Part shown: piece by piece, positions 34,389 through 46,844 of the stretch
How positions within the stretch are numbered: the first letter of the stretch is position 1
Layout of the letters: every line of letters starts with the position of its first letter
Assembly (NCBI GenBank): GCA_019925105.1
Contig: JAHGAU010000034.1
Location: 1 to 64,000 of the forward strand
From: Niebla homalea
Taxonomy: Eukaryota; Ascomycota; Lecanoromycetes; Lecanorales; Ramalinaceae
Length of the DNA: 64,000 bases
Reading direction: 5' to 3'
Translations under genes and position numbers: made by a program
Notes under the pieces: generated by a model
Database searches by the model: none
What the model was told of the DNA's origin: nothing
Seen by the model: only the letters and a program-made list of their open reading frames with translations

Positions 34389-35086
34389 ATGTCACAACTG
34401 AACCAGGCCTTATCACACGGAGCTACTATTCCTTGGAGCTACTAGTTCTTGCAACCTTTCCGGTGATCCCCGCTGGAGTCAATACAATGCTCCCAGTCCA
34501 GGAGCCATCGTCAATGTTGTCATGGAAGAGGATGTTGCGACTACGGAAAGTTTCACCCACCTGAAGCCAACCGTATAACGCGCCGTATGGGATAATTTGC
34601 CAAATTCATCAGCACCTCTGGCGTAAGACGCACAGAAGAGAGTTTCGTTATAATAGAGGCATATTCCAATGGCAAAGGACGTAGTGTACCTGATAGTTTG
34701 TCCTCGTCCCCTTATCGTTCAGGTTACCTTTAATGTGGCCTTCATACCGTGGTATTACGACACAGGGTTGGATCTGGCAGCGGAAGCGTTTGGGGAGAAG
34801 GTGCGCAGGATTTGGTGGTTGAACAGTGATTTACCTACCAACGTAAGGTAACCTCTTTCATACTCCCTGGTAAACAACGTCTTCACACGCATGTCTTACT
34901 GACCCTCTCTTCTTCAGCTATATCAATTTCGCACACGGCGACGAAGAGCTTGAATCCGTTTATGGCCAAAGCCTGCCGCGACTACAATCGCTCAAGAAGA
35001 AATGTGACCCAGACTACGTTTTTAATCAATGGTGCCCGCTCATACCACGTGTGCAGAGGACCACTGACCTGACCCGGAGAGTATGA
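34389..35086 (+). pseudogene. FAD-linked oxidoreductase (BBE-like), middle deleted
   Basis: The N-terminal part is recognisable in two frames: LNQALSHGATI just after an ATG at 34,389, then SGDPRWSQYNAPSPGAIVNV and EEDVATT from 34,450, the start of an FAD_binding_4 domain. About 300 residues are then missing. The C-terminal part resumes near 34,602 with ESFVIIEAYSNGKG. It changes frame near 34,720 to NVAFIPWYYDTGLDLAAEAF and, after a 70-bp intron (34,848-34,917, donor GTAACC, branch-like TTACTGAC), ends with YINFAHGDEEL and DPDYVFNQWCPL, typical of the berberine-bridge C-terminal domain (PF08031). Such enzymes oxidise sugars or secondary metabolites with covalently bound FAD. This copy lacks most of the FAD and substrate domain and cannot be functional. 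Confidence 0.85.
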
Positions 35087-35945
35087 GCTTATCGGATGGT
35101 GAGATGTGGGACAGTACAATTGTCACGAGGTCGTTTGCAATTGTGCGAGCTGAACAATTACATTAAACCGGTCAGAGAATGTGAATCGCGTCCGTTTAAT
35201 ACCGGCTCGAAATGCGAGGGAGTTTGCCCTCACTGTTCAGTTTCTATATACTTTCCATTGCCAGCTGACCCATTTGAATGCAAGTTGACAAATTAAGTGA
35301 GGATCTCTGGTTACTTCAGTAGCTATCAATTATCCTTGCAACCGCACAACGTTTTCGCCGCCAGCAAATTTTACACTACCTTGAACGAGGATGTTTCTCT
35401 CTATGTGGCATCATGCCTCATTGGAGACAATCCCAGATCACTGGGCAAGTAGCAATACAAATTGTCCCTTTGGCAGTGGATTTAAAGCATGTAATCATTG
35501 CAAGGGCTCTCTCCGTACCCTGACAATGAGTATCGTAGTCGTTTCCCGTAAAGTCTCAGTCAGACTATTGCTCTGCTTGTGCTGTTGTCGTGCTTGAATT
35601 CACGCATTACATTCAGATCGCCGAGCTGAAGAAGGTATCGAGCAATTCGACTATGTATGCATGGCGCCTTATGGACAGAGTGGAGGACAATAGCTTAGCA
35701 GCGGCGCGCATTCAATTCCATGTATCAGTACTCCGGCATGCCTCATGATACAGTTCATTCACAGCTTAATCATAGACGCTATACTTTAGAGACCCCATTC
35801 AAGAGCAAGATAAGATTGAAAGAGAACAGGTCGACTCTCCCTTTGCAATGACTCATTCCATGACTTCTCATCTACCATCTCCTCTCCTTGAACCGGCCAA
35901 ATGTATCGACAACATATGTATAATGAAAAAGGACGCGCACAGCAC
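35087..35945. other. Intergenic, no gene seen
   Basis: Lies between the oxidoreductase relic and the 3' end of the SAT4-like gene. Only short frames without family resemblance were seen. Confidence 0.4.
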
Positions 35946-37338
35946 TCAAAGCCCAGTCGCTTCGCCCAAGACGTATTGAGCTGCAGCTGGTATCTCAACA
36001 TCTCTATCCCATGGGTTGCGTGCCTCCTCTTGGCGCTGGAATGCCTCGAAGTTGGTTTCCTTCAGCCGTGCTCCGGGCATCGAAGCCAGATCCTTATACT
36101 TTCGCAACTTATACTCTTCGCTCTTGTAAGGTGGTGACGATGCGAGGCGTCTGTAGAGGCGAGGAAGCACGAAGAGACAGCTGCAGATGAGACCAAAGGC
36201 AACTTCGCTAAGAGTGCACATGGTCGCTTGCACTTTGACAGGCGATAAGTCTTCAGTATAAAGACAAAGGATATTGAACACAAGGCGCGCAATACTCGAG
36301 ACAATAGCCCTGCACAAACATTAACTTTTGCGCCCCAGGAGAGTCCAGGGGTCAACATGCAGGGTTCCTGTCGCATAGACCATTGATATTCCAAGCTTTC
36401 GGGCTTTCGTCATCTGAAGGTGCCAAACTTTCCAAAGGGGTATTAGGTACATCGCCAAGTCTGACATGATATTGAAAGCGGCAGAGGCGATGTATAGATC
36501 GAAATTCTTCAGACAGTGCCCTTTTCTTGTAATCAGCTCTCTTCAGGACCCTGGACCTTGGACATGGAGGAGCAACTCACCTGGGGTATTTGGTAGCCAA
36601 ATCTTCTCCCTGGGACGGCACAAGAAAATTGGTATGAAGAAGAATATACTGTAAAATATCGTGTTTAAGATGTTGAGGCTTTGGAGCACCCAGTAAAATG
36701 GATCCCTTCTTTGAGGGCAGAAGAGTCGCAGGACGAGAAACAGAATGGATAGCTTGGTAAATGCAACTGAGGGACTGTAGAACATGTCCGCATAGTTGTA
36801 ATACTGCGAGTGTCGTTCAAAATTAGTACATTCTGCGAGATCCAAGATATAATCCGCTTGCCTCAATGTCTACTAATATGGTCACATGGGATTCAGCGAA
36901 AAATTACCTTGTATTGTTGAGCCATTTGTCTTTCGGTGAGGTTCCATTGGTGAGCGCCTGCCTTGGCCTCGAAGGGCTTGAAGCAAAGGGAAATATAGAC
37001 AACGAAGAAAATCTATAGGAATTCAGCTGGGTACCCTGCGAATACCCAAGAAGCGGTGTACAAAGCCCAGCACACAGGTATCTAGCACCAAATTAGCTTA
37101 AGTCATTCCTGTGCAGCTGCATAGTAGCTGTACAGTCTTCCAATCTTATTTTCTTCACAACGAATTTCTTTGTATACAAACGTAACACTAAAAGGAAGGA
37201 GGTCGATAACAATACAAGAGCTGCTGTCACAATCCAGTACGGCCTGAGTGTAAAGGGATCTTGAAAGTCAGGTATCACGTTTGGAGGTGGCATAAGCGCT
37301 GCATCTTGAGGACTATTGATTGTGTAAGTACGTGCCAT
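35946..37338 (-). CDS. SAT4/rhodopsin-like seven-helix membrane protein
   Basis: A six-exon gene with exons 37,338-37,134, 37,081-37,035, about 37,012-36,909, 36,803-36,581, 36,520-36,361 and 36,309-35,946, giving about 367 residues; all phases join. The start is ATG at 37,338 (MARTYTINSPQ), followed by the usual PPPNVIPDF lead and a first helix WIVTAALVLLSTSFLLVL. Family marks are LEDYTCVLGF, GAHQWNLTERQ, CRPREKIWLPNTPGHC, FNIMSDLAMYLIPLW and GTLAIVSSIARLVF. SAT4-like proteins (PF20684) are plasma-membrane proteins of mostly unknown function, some acting as receptor-like or transport accessory proteins. The fifth intron (36,310-36,360, 51 bp) is only consistent if it uses a GC donor (GCATGT). 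Otherwise the gene carries a frameshift at that point. Confidence 0.85.
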
Positions 37339-39228
37339 TTCACCGATCTGGAGTTGACAAAAGACCTCTGGGGCCACTTGAATGACCTTGATTCCGAAAT
37401 AACGGTGACGGAAAATAGGGACCGAGTGAGCTTGATATAGACCACCGACTGTCTGATTGAACGACGTTGTGCATGTTATCCTGCATCAAATCAAGAGCAA
37501 TCCAGACTTTACACGTCAGACCCTATGCAATCAAGCGGCGTAAAGAGAATCAAGAATAAGTGCACATATGCAAGCCTCGCAAAAGGTCCGTCGATCTTTA
37601 AGCCCCTAGGTAAAAGATTGGCATCTGGAGTCACTTAGCGTCAGTTGCGGGGGTTGAGTTGCCTCGGTGCCAGAAACGCGTTCAGACTTTCTCCTTCAAT
37701 CACTTCAAGGAAAATATTGTGCATGACGGTGAGGATACGTGAACCTGAGAGGCGATTTTTCCAATTTTGTCACCGTCTCTGGAGGTTGTATTGTATCAGG
37801 CAATGCTGAGTCTAAATTTTATCTGGAAGAGCGATGCTCACCTCTCGTCTTACCTAGAGGATGTTCCTGTTGACTAGCGCTACTCCGCTACGTGTCTAGT
37901 GACCTATGTATTTCGCGACTAATACGGGCGGTAATCCTAAAATGGCAGCCTGGTAGTAGGTATGACTGAATGAAGAAGGATCGGCATTTACATTTGACCA
38001 TCATTAGGTAAGCTTGAGTGCGGCACGGCTCGCATCAATCGCAAACCTTACGATAGCGTTGCGCGTATTGCTAGCGTTCGCACTAATAGTGCGTAAGTTC
38101 CAATCATGATGTGTTTCACACCTCGTGGCCGAGCGGACGACTCCAAGTTCACGATCGTCGTGACCTTTCTTGAAGCCTGCCGGAATGTCTCGTATCGTAG
38201 AAGACCCGGAGACTAAGGTGCAGGCAAGGAATGATACTGCAAGGCGCAATCTTGGAAACCCCCTATAGTTTCATCTAGTATGCCCCACCTTCCGACCATC
38301 CAAGCAATTCCACAAAAATAAATTACAAACCGATTTGTCGATCATCAAATCATGCCGATCGAAGGCGGGAGCCGCGGAAGTGCTCTCTTAAAAGCCGCTG
38401 CAACGTGCCTGCGCACTTTTACAACGTGGATGCCGAAACCACAAATGTTCATGCATGTCACAGGATCTTATTCCTGTGGAGCTTCCATAGATCTTGCAGC
38501 TCTGCTTCGACATATTTCCTCAAGTCGGAAGCGATTGCACAATACTTTGTGCAAGTAAATGCCGTGGTAGTGCATATCGAAGAGGCAACAGCGCTCCAGC
38601 TCGCATATTACCCGTCACCCAGCCAGTCTGAAACGCTGGCGCGTCACGACCAGTAACCATGGAGGTCCCAATGTGCATTGGAGCAGTGAAAGGATAAAAT
38701 CGAACATGAAGGAAAGTCGAACATCTTGGTTGACAATCAAGGTGCTTATGCATCATCCTTCAAAGCTCGCTGTTTGGCTCATTGTCATCTCTAAGCTGCG
38801 GATGGCATTAATGCTGAGCATGGAACTGCAGGCCGCTTGCCAAGTCTGAGTGCAGCGTTGAGGGGAAGTCGCTACAAGTGAGATCAAGATATGCACGCTT
38901 TGACCATCCACGTCTCAGACGAACGGGGTCCAGCAACTTATAGGCTTTTTGATAATCGAAGACAACAGAGGAATTTCGCTCAATTTGTACAACTACCTTC
39001 TTAAAAGTCATAATCTGCTTTGTTCGGACCCCCTATGAAGAGGCAGGCAAGGTCAATGTATCATATTTTGGAAAGCCTTCCTCATTTGTTTTGGCTGCGA
39101 TTGCATCAACGATAAGGGTGCGTCAGCTTATCGAGGTCACTTACGTCGGCAGCATGCTGCTGAGAGAAAAAGAGGGTTAACTGCACTGCAGGTTTGAAGT
39201 AAGGTATGTTTCAAGGATCAAATGTTCA

Positions 39229-39274
39229 CTTCTGATTTGTGGAAGGGCATCCTTCTGATTTGTGGGAGGGCATC
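39229..39274 (+). repeat. 23-bp tandem duplication
   Basis: The unit CTTCTGATTTGTGG(A/G)AGGGCATC occurs twice, head to tail, with one base different. Confidence 0.9.
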
Positions 39275-39592
39275 CAGAACACCACCCTGTGCAAATGCGT
39301 TATTAATGCACCAGTAAACATTTCAAGAGAGTAGGCATTTTTTATCGCTAACAGTGGCAGTCCATGCAGGCTGACGCAGGATTACACAACCCCACTATGC
39401 ACGTAATGACAATCGTTGTGATCTCGGCTGTAAATCGCCCAATCAAACAGGCACCTAAGATGTTTCAAGTCATGCAGTCCCCCAAACAAGCATAAGCCTG
39501 ATATTGCAGGAATGGCGCCGCAAATCGTAGAGTTACAGAGAACTGATCGCCTGGCGAAGATGCAAGGCGTATGCTGCGCAATGACTCAGGAA

Positions 39593-39653
39593 GTAATCGG
39601 CGCGCGCTACCACTCGGCATTACGAGTGTCGAGTGGGGTAGCGCGCCAATTAC
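39593..39653. repeat. GC-rich palindromic element, imperfect copy
   Basis: Outer arms GTAAT/ATTAC enclose CGGCGCGC...GCGCGCC and an inner ACTCGGCA...AGTGTCGAGTGG hairpin. It matches the perfect palindrome at 53,440-53,495, with a 2-bp insertion and several substitutions in the left arm and centre. No coding potential. Confidence 0.85.
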
Positions 39654-41659
39654 AGGCCAGAAGCCGGCTCGAAACGGTCGTCTGCTGAAGTATGATGCCA
39701 CTGCGACTCGAGATTAAGTGAAGGACAGCTTTAGAACATAGGACAGCTATCCCGGATGCGGACTAGCCATAAGCGAAAGCGACAGCGCCGAAATGCCTCA
39801 AGATTAACCAAAGACGTATACTGTGCAAATGGACAAACGCGTTAATGTATCTGGAGTCGAGTTGACAGAAGCTATCCTCGTGCAAGCCTCGGCGACCGGC
39901 TGGGCTGTACACAATGTAAATATCGTTGCCCATTCCTGGTCAAAACGCTGAGAATGATAGTAATAGTACAGTGACTTCCAGAACTACGACTTGAGTGTTG
40001 CCCGTGCCGCCGGCGGCAAGTAAAGGCTCATCCATGCAGCATCGTGTTGACACTTTATTCTGCTCTCTTAATCCACCTTGAAGGTGAAGAGAGTCGGATT
40101 GCTCATTCCCAAGGTGCCTCGGCACAGGACGCAACGGCAGAGCTCCCCATGCTTTTACAATGATTGGCTCCGTCCATTGCATTGTGCGCTTTCCACACTA
40201 AATCAAATTCTTCCTACAGGCTTCAATCCTTGGCCAAACAAGCCTATTGGAGGTTGCTTATGCAGAAAGCGAAAAATATCGGCGGCCAGTGGCCCCAGTG
40301 CCGTCTCAGCCGCTTTGAAGAACGCAGACTTGCTTACACATGCGGCGTGGACGCTGGAATAGAAATTTTTTGGTTACATGCGGGTGCGTTTTCGCGCATC
40401 GTGGACCTTGCCCAAGAGGCGCGAGATGTACATAATGGGCGTGGGGTCTGGCTGTGTCGTCTCGTGGAGCCAGTCAGGTTGGCTCTTTTTGGGTACAGAT
40501 CGAGCACAGCGACGCACCTGTACGTTATCCACAGCGCTGTGGGCGTTTTAAACCAGACAAACTGCTGCGTCTGCACCTGCAAAGGAGGTAGGACGAGTAG
40601 TGGTTAAGACTAATCTTCAGCTGATCGCTGCAAATTTAAGCAATAAGGACCGACCTGATCTCTCGATCGGTCAATCCTCTCAAAGTTCTGTAGGATGGCG
40701 GCGTGCGTTTCGAACATGATCAATATTCTATTATTAGAGTAGGTACAACGGTTGGCGAATCTCGCATATAATTTGCACGAAAATCCTGCAAGGGACCCCA
40801 GCCTTGTTACTGATAGCAGTCGTGCAAATACTTTGGCTTTGTGCATATTTCTCTTCAAATTGCATCTACTTCTTCAGCGCTTGGATACTTGTTACAAGGG
40901 AACCAGCAAGCCTAATGCACTTCGAGGGCAACATGATGCGTATGAAGCTTGTGCCACTCAAGCTTTTGCCCAATCCGTTGCAAGACTGTGCTGATCAACG
41001 GCCCCACTCACGACGACAACTCGAGTCCTGGGTGCAAGAGCTTCAACTCCTTGTCTGCTTGCGGCACCACCTGCATATTGTAGGCAGTGCTCGACATTCT
41101 ACATGGAAGCTTGGGGACTCGGATTTTCCAAGCCCCCCACTGACTGTCCCTGTCGCACGAGGCACAAGTAAAGCCTGAAGGTTGCCAGCACTTTTGTTGA
41201 TGTATAAAGCTTGTCTTGTTTCAGTTGATCCTTCATCCTTTATCATTGAACAGATAAACAGAATCTTGGAATTAAAAAGGTCATCAAACCCTGCTGTATG
41301 GATCAATTGATCAGAAGATCTGTGGCAGCACCTCCAGTAGACCGCGCCAAGATTTCTGCTCCGACCAACATTATTAGAGGGTCCTATGAATGGCAACACC
41401 CAGAGAGCGCTAGTGGGTATGTAGCCTTCGCCTTGAAGCGTTCTGCTGATGCTGATTGATAGCGGCCAACTGTCGGGTAGTTCAAGTCAAAACTCCACTC
41501 CGAGGGACATTGAAAGGTAAGTTCTGAGGAATTAGCTGAGTATGATTAGTGACAGTCGTGTAGTCACCACAAAGACCAGATTGCGAGTACTAGGCCGGAA
41601 ACAGAAGGCAATCGGACTGCCAGGCTCTGGCACAAGTGCAGAGACATTACTCGTTCAGT

Positions 41660-44147
41660 CTGTCGAGCCTTGGGTCTTGCAATTATCGTGCATGCCTTTC
41701 GATCCCTTCGTTATGTTACTGGGAAAGGCGTACATAAACCAATCAAAGTTGCCATTCGTAAAAGTTACACTATTGCTATACTACGAGGCCTAATTTACGT
41801 ACTGCCTATAAGCTTCGCTCTGGCAGAGGTTATCCTTAATTACAATATATATTATGTCAGTATCTCTCCTTATAATTAAGTAGTATATTAATTGCTGGTT
41901 AAGATCCACGAAATTATAATCTAAGTTTCTTTAATGACCGTTATCCTTACGTATATCCGGTATAAAATAGCTTTTAATAATAACCTACCTTTTAATATAC
42001 TAATATCTGGCCTTTAAATTAGCCAATTCGTATACCTTTAATTAATGGAATTTTGGGCCATAATTCGTTTAGTAAATTTTCCCTTCTTAAAAAAGTTTAG
42101 GCTATTAATCGTTATTTTAACTTACTTTATCGTAATAATATTAGCTGGCCCCTTAAGTGCTGTCCTTCTCGTTCTTAAATTGGATTTCTGGCCTGCGGGT
42201 TCGACCGATATCTGGATTAATATTATATCTGAAGATATTTATTTATTTATATTAATTACATTACGCTAACCTATATGCTCTTCCGAGAGGCTAATTTGCC
42301 TTTAGGCTGAACGAAGCTGTTATACCCGAGGACTGTATCTTTACTCCTGAAAATTCAATTAATAACGTTTATCCTTCGAATAAATAGGAAAATATTTATT
42401 AATAGCTTACTATAAACAAGTATGGCGTCCCGCAGAAGTACGAAAACACTTATCACGGTATACTCGGACCAGCTATAATCATAATAAGTAGCAAGACCTT
42501 ATAGCGGCAACTATACTTAATATAAGATCGTCAGCATAAGCATTATATAGCTCCCTATGCCAGTACGACTCCTATGGCTGCTGTCGTAGATACGTTTACC
42601 ATTACTAGTTACTTATGGTTTTTAAGTCTGAATAATCTTACAATACAATCGGGACATAGATCGCCCTTATTCGACCAGTTAGCCGCTACTTAGTCTCTTG
42701 GCGGAGATAGTCTACAGGGTTTCAGTTTGGGAATATATATGCCTGAATTGGTTCTTAATAGCACCGACGACCGTACACTTACCTTACCACTTCTCTACTA
42801 TATTAATGACCCTATGTTATCAGATAGCAATATTACTATTAAGGACTTTACCGCCTTAGCCATTACGCATCCAGATCTTACCCGAGGTTAGACACTGAGA
42901 GATGCTTTTAACGCGTCCTCGTACCACATTTAGTGGATTAAGCTCCCACAAGAAAAGTTTAATGGTAGTTCAATCGGCGCTGCGATCCTGTTGCCACCGA
43001 CCCAGAACTTATTACAGGCGCAGAATTGGCCGCAGACCATAATTCTGTGCAACTTTACAGCCGCTTGGGGCACCACCTCTGTGCATACGAACGTAGGCGA
43101 CAATTTTATCGATGATCGAGTGTCTAGCAAGATTGCAAATGGGAATGGGGACCAACGGCACCAGCCTGTCTCACCTGACTCAATATATCCGGCGGGATCG
43201 TTTGAGGATGAAGATCATATCTTCTATTGGGGCTACCCCCAATATCCCCAGAAGTTAATTAGCGTAGCTAAAGATTGGGCTGAATCTCTCAATCCTGTGG
43301 TACAGAGCGCTAATGAATCAGTATTCCAACTTGCTATGCAAGAAAAGGTCGACTTTCAGGGCTCAGACGACATCTGGGCTTCTACAATCACAGTCACGCA
43401 AGCGCTTATACTGATGATATCTAATGGGCTTGGAAGAATCAAGTTCAATAGTACACTCCAAGGAAGTCCGAAATCAGTTAACGGAAGTGATGGTATCTCG
43501 TGGATTGACGGCACCTATTGGTTATCCGGCAAAGGCAACGTCTTCACGGTCGATCCGGACAACGCAAAGGAATGGGTCAAATTCCATGTGGACTCGAGTC
43601 TTCAAGGCTATGCGTATAATACGCAAACGGTACCGCCGCGGCTTGCAATCGCTGTAATGATCATTTATTGCATTATCGCTCTTGCCCATCTGTTGTATTG
43701 CGGGCTCACAGGCAAGTCACTCAACAACCCCTATCTAATGTCTTGAATGGACCAGAGTGCTGACACCTGAATCGTTGACAGGGATAAGTTCCACATGCTG
43801 GGACTCTATCACCGAGCTCACCGTGCTCGCAGTGAACTCAGCCCCCACCAAGACCCTACGGAACACCTGCGCCGGAATAAAGGAGTTGGCCATCTTTCAG
43901 CTTCCCGTTCGTGTGATGGCTGTACCCGACGATGAAGGTGAAGGTTCGCACTTGGAGCTCGTGTTTGCCGATGACATGCCAGAGGGGGATGCCGTCGAGG
44001 TCAACCGAAAGTATGGCACGATGCCCTCATCTTTGAGGCAGTCCTGAAGACTGGCTTGCAGGAGGTGGAGTCGTTGACGCGCATTGGTAATACATCGGAC
44101 GAGAGGCATACACCTCTTGGGCTGGAGCTGTTGAGCCGGCAGTGAAG
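41660..44147 (+). pseudogene. Large fungal membrane protein with internal RIP patch
   Basis: The frame begins near 41,670 with helix-rich sequence (ILRGLIYVLPISFALAEVIL). It then enters a RIP-altered stretch with many stops, where MEFWAIIRLVNFPF and LDFWPAGSTDIWINIISEDI are still readable (42,045-42,230). It becomes clean again from about 42,950 to 43,711 with a large extracellular region (IYPAGSFEDEDHIFYWGYPQ) and a final helix (LAIAVMIIYCIIALAHLLYC). An intron at 43,712-43,781 with donor AG|GCAAGT leads to ISSTCWDSITELTVLAVNS and LRNTCAGI, typical of this family. A frameshift follows NRKYG near 44,013, and the tail continues as DALIFEAVLKTG to 44,147. Function of the family is unknown. The stops and shift make this copy non-functional. 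Confidence 0.8.
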
Positions 44148-44552
44148 AGGAGGTTGAGCGTTGTGCTCAACACGACATTCTTTGGTACATCTGTCGCGTT
44201 TGATCGATTGCGGGAAGAGTGATGACAGTCTTGGGTGGTGAAGGAAGGGGGTGCTCATGTCGAGTCGACAGGAAAAGTAAATTAATTTATAATCTCAATG
44301 GAGTTCACGCCAGCCGCAAGTGTGCAATCAGTAGCTTGAGGTTGGGCAATTTTTCATCTCTCTTGTACACGGTCTTATCTATAGAGCTCAAGACTATTGT
44401 GTGAAATCTAGATCAGTGAGCCAGAGCGCCAGCACGAACCATTATCACATCTATGCATGCATTGGACGACTTTCCAGATCTGGAGGCATCAGCTTCTGAG
44501 CTGTTATCACTTCTGCCTCCTGTCCCAACATCCAACCATCGTCGAATCCAGA
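44148..44552. other. Intergenic, no gene seen
   Basis: Short region between two converging genes. No gene or repeat recognised. Confidence 0.5.
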
Positions 44553-45718
44553 TCACCGCTCCTCCATCACATACCCCTTCTCAAAAGTCTCCCGCCTTCC
44601 ATTGGACCTTCCGAGGAAGAAGTCCGCAACAAGGGCCAAGACCGCTACAACCATCAAGGCAACCGCTGCCCAGCTGCAGCCGATGAACATGCCGCCTTTG
44701 TATGCCGCCACGCCCAACCTTGGGTTGTCGTTAAAGAAGCCACAGATGCTCTTGACCATGAAGTGGATGAAGATTGAGGCGAGTAGGAGGGAGCCGAAAG
44801 AGACCTGGAGAATTTGTTAGCCCGGTCACGACATTGAATTTGCAGAAGGCGGTAAAACTTACAAAAGGACAACCCAGCGTTGCAAAGCGCAACAATCCAA
44901 TCTGGTTGGAGTGGATCATATGCCTGTGGACGCACAGGGCGGAGAGGACGAGTGCTGCAAAAGTTGCAAGAAGCCCGAAGATGTAGAACAGGGAGATCAC
45001 TTTGGTGATGAGGGTGGCGGCTTTCATGCCGTATTCCACTGGGTCGGGGAGGTCGAGGTGGGACAGGAAAGATGGGATGCTCGACATGTTGACGGCTTGG
45101 GATGAGTTCTTGTGGTTGGGGGAATGGTTAGAGCAGTAGGTGATGTTCTCCTTGCGGTTTGACGTGTAGTCACCCTAAGAAGAGAATGTCAGATGTGAGC
45201 TTGAGAACACTGGGAGAGCTTCTCGTGTGTGGATTCCAACTTACCTCACAATAGGTCAAGAGATGTGCGACATAGAATTGCTGGATATCCAGAGTCTCGA
45301 TGGTGGCGTTGATAAAGTCACTGACAATAGTGGCAGCAGCATTCTTGACAGCATCTTCTGCTGCTTGGAGGTCCTGTTTTGCCGTGTCCACAGCATTCCC
45401 GGCGGTATTCTTGGCATCTTGCGCAGCACCCTGAGCCGAGTTTTTGGCGTCATTTGCGGCGTTGGAAGCTTTGTTCCCGGCATCGTTAATAATGCTCCTT
45501 CCGAATATGTTGTTCAAGTCGACTGAGGCGTTCGGAGCGGGGAGGTTCAGATCTTTCAGTAAAGTTGGGCCAGCCATCGAGGTATTGAGGGTGTAAAGTT
45601 CCATGCCTTTCAACGTGTTTGGATTTGTACCGGCCACCAGGCAGCATATGGCTATGATGAAGGCGACTGCCGAGCAGATGAGGGCTACGCCCGGGATCGC
45701 AGCGTGGGTAGGACTCAT
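44553..45718 (-). CDS. SUR7/PalI-family four-helix membrane protein
   Basis: Three exons, all in phase 0: 45,718-45,245, 45,174-44,863 and 44,804-44,553, giving 345 residues. The first helix is ALICSAVAFIIAICCLV. A long external loop follows, ending in a cysteine- and asparagine-bearing part (GDYTSNRKENITYC). Three more helices come after it (VISLFYIFGLLATFAALVLS; SFGSLLLASIFIHFMV; CSWAAVALMVVAVLALVADF). The topology fits PF06687, whose members organise plasma-membrane eisosome domains or take part in pH sensing. The loop has an alanine- and asparagine-rich helical stretch at about residues 75-140 (NDAKNSAQGAAQDAKNTAG). Introns have GTAAGT donors. The gene looks intact. Confidence 0.88.
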
Positions 45719-46844
45719 GATGGTGTTATGGGAGAAGAGATGGAAGAATGGGAATTGCAGAGACTACGAGAGGCTCTGATGGTAGAATTTTTCTTATTGT
45801 GTCGAGCAGAATGTCAACGAGCCAGCGTTGATTGTAAAGCCTACTTCAAAAGATGAAGAGAAGAGACAGGGACAATGAAGGAAAATGCAGAATTTGGTCT
45901 TTGTTGGAATGTCAACGCAAAAAAGAAAGTTGAAGAATGTCGCGACTGTTGAATGAAGAACAAACAAAAGAGGGAGAGGAAATGGTGCAGGGAAGAGATT
46001 CACATTGTCCTTTGTACCTATTCACCTTATCTGTTACATGTGTAAATTTTGGTCGCACAGTTTCAGAATGCTGCTGTTTCAGCCAACTCTCTTACCACTG
46101 GTGATCAGAGCAGGGTCAGGACTTCTAGCTGCCGAGAGCTGGACTTTTCTGTTTCATCGAATGTATTGGCGTCAGGAGAGGAATGACTGATGAGATTGTT
46201 TGGATATCAACTCTCAGATCTAAATAAAGATTCTCGCGCTAGCTCAGCTTAGTCGCTGGGCTCTCCACCAATCATACTCTACTTGCCGCTGAACAGCTTA
46301 CATAATTGCTTTATGACGCCATCCACAAATATTGTGCTTGCAAACCTTTACTATTCAGACTTAGCATTCAAGAACAATGCGACACGAAGCAGTGATAACC
46401 ACATCATTGCGATGGCCAAGGGTGGACGAAACATCCGCTGTTTTCTTACACTTCCACTGCAAGCATATGATTTCATGTGGCCTCAATCGAGTCCTGATTA
46501 GTCCAGTCTGAGAGCACTGCTCGCCGATCCATGTTGATGAGGATCAGTCCTTAGCCTCGTTCGCCCTACATGGCCACCTCGAGACTACTTCACCAAGAAA
46601 ACAACCGCATCACAAGGACGATTGAACAGGATGGAGTTCTCGCTTGCATGGAGGCTGCCGGCAAAATGAAAGATCTCCATGATATGCAAGACTATGGAGA
46701 AGGAGAAAACCTGAAGTTGGGCAATAGGGTTACGCAGGCTACGCTGCGAAACATGGGATGGCATTTTTGAAAGAGTTGGATCAACTATAAACATCACAGC
46801 AGCACCCTTCCCAATGCTCGTCGCTGCCAGGGAGATGACAATAA
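45719..46844. other. Intergenic: SUR7-like promoter side and 3' end of the oxygenase gene
   Basis: No gene recognised. CT-rich and AG-rich runs lie upstream of the SUR7-like start, as is common in fungal promoters. Confidence 0.45.

Larger units (their letters stand above)
37339..41640. other. Long intergenic region without a convincing gene
   Basis: Many short frames (up to about 147 codons) occur on both strands, but none shows a known domain and most lack an ATG. A minus-strand frame at 38,004-38,249 begins with a signal-peptide-like run (RLAVSFLACTLVSG) without an ATG. The region contains the palindrome at 39,593-39,653 and a 23-bp duplication at 39,229-39,274. Relics of decayed genes are likely, but I cannot name them. 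Confidence 0.4.

Noticed and set aside
40164..40607. Plus-strand 147-codon frame
   Set aside because: Its start is TTG rather than ATG and the sequence shows no family resemblance.
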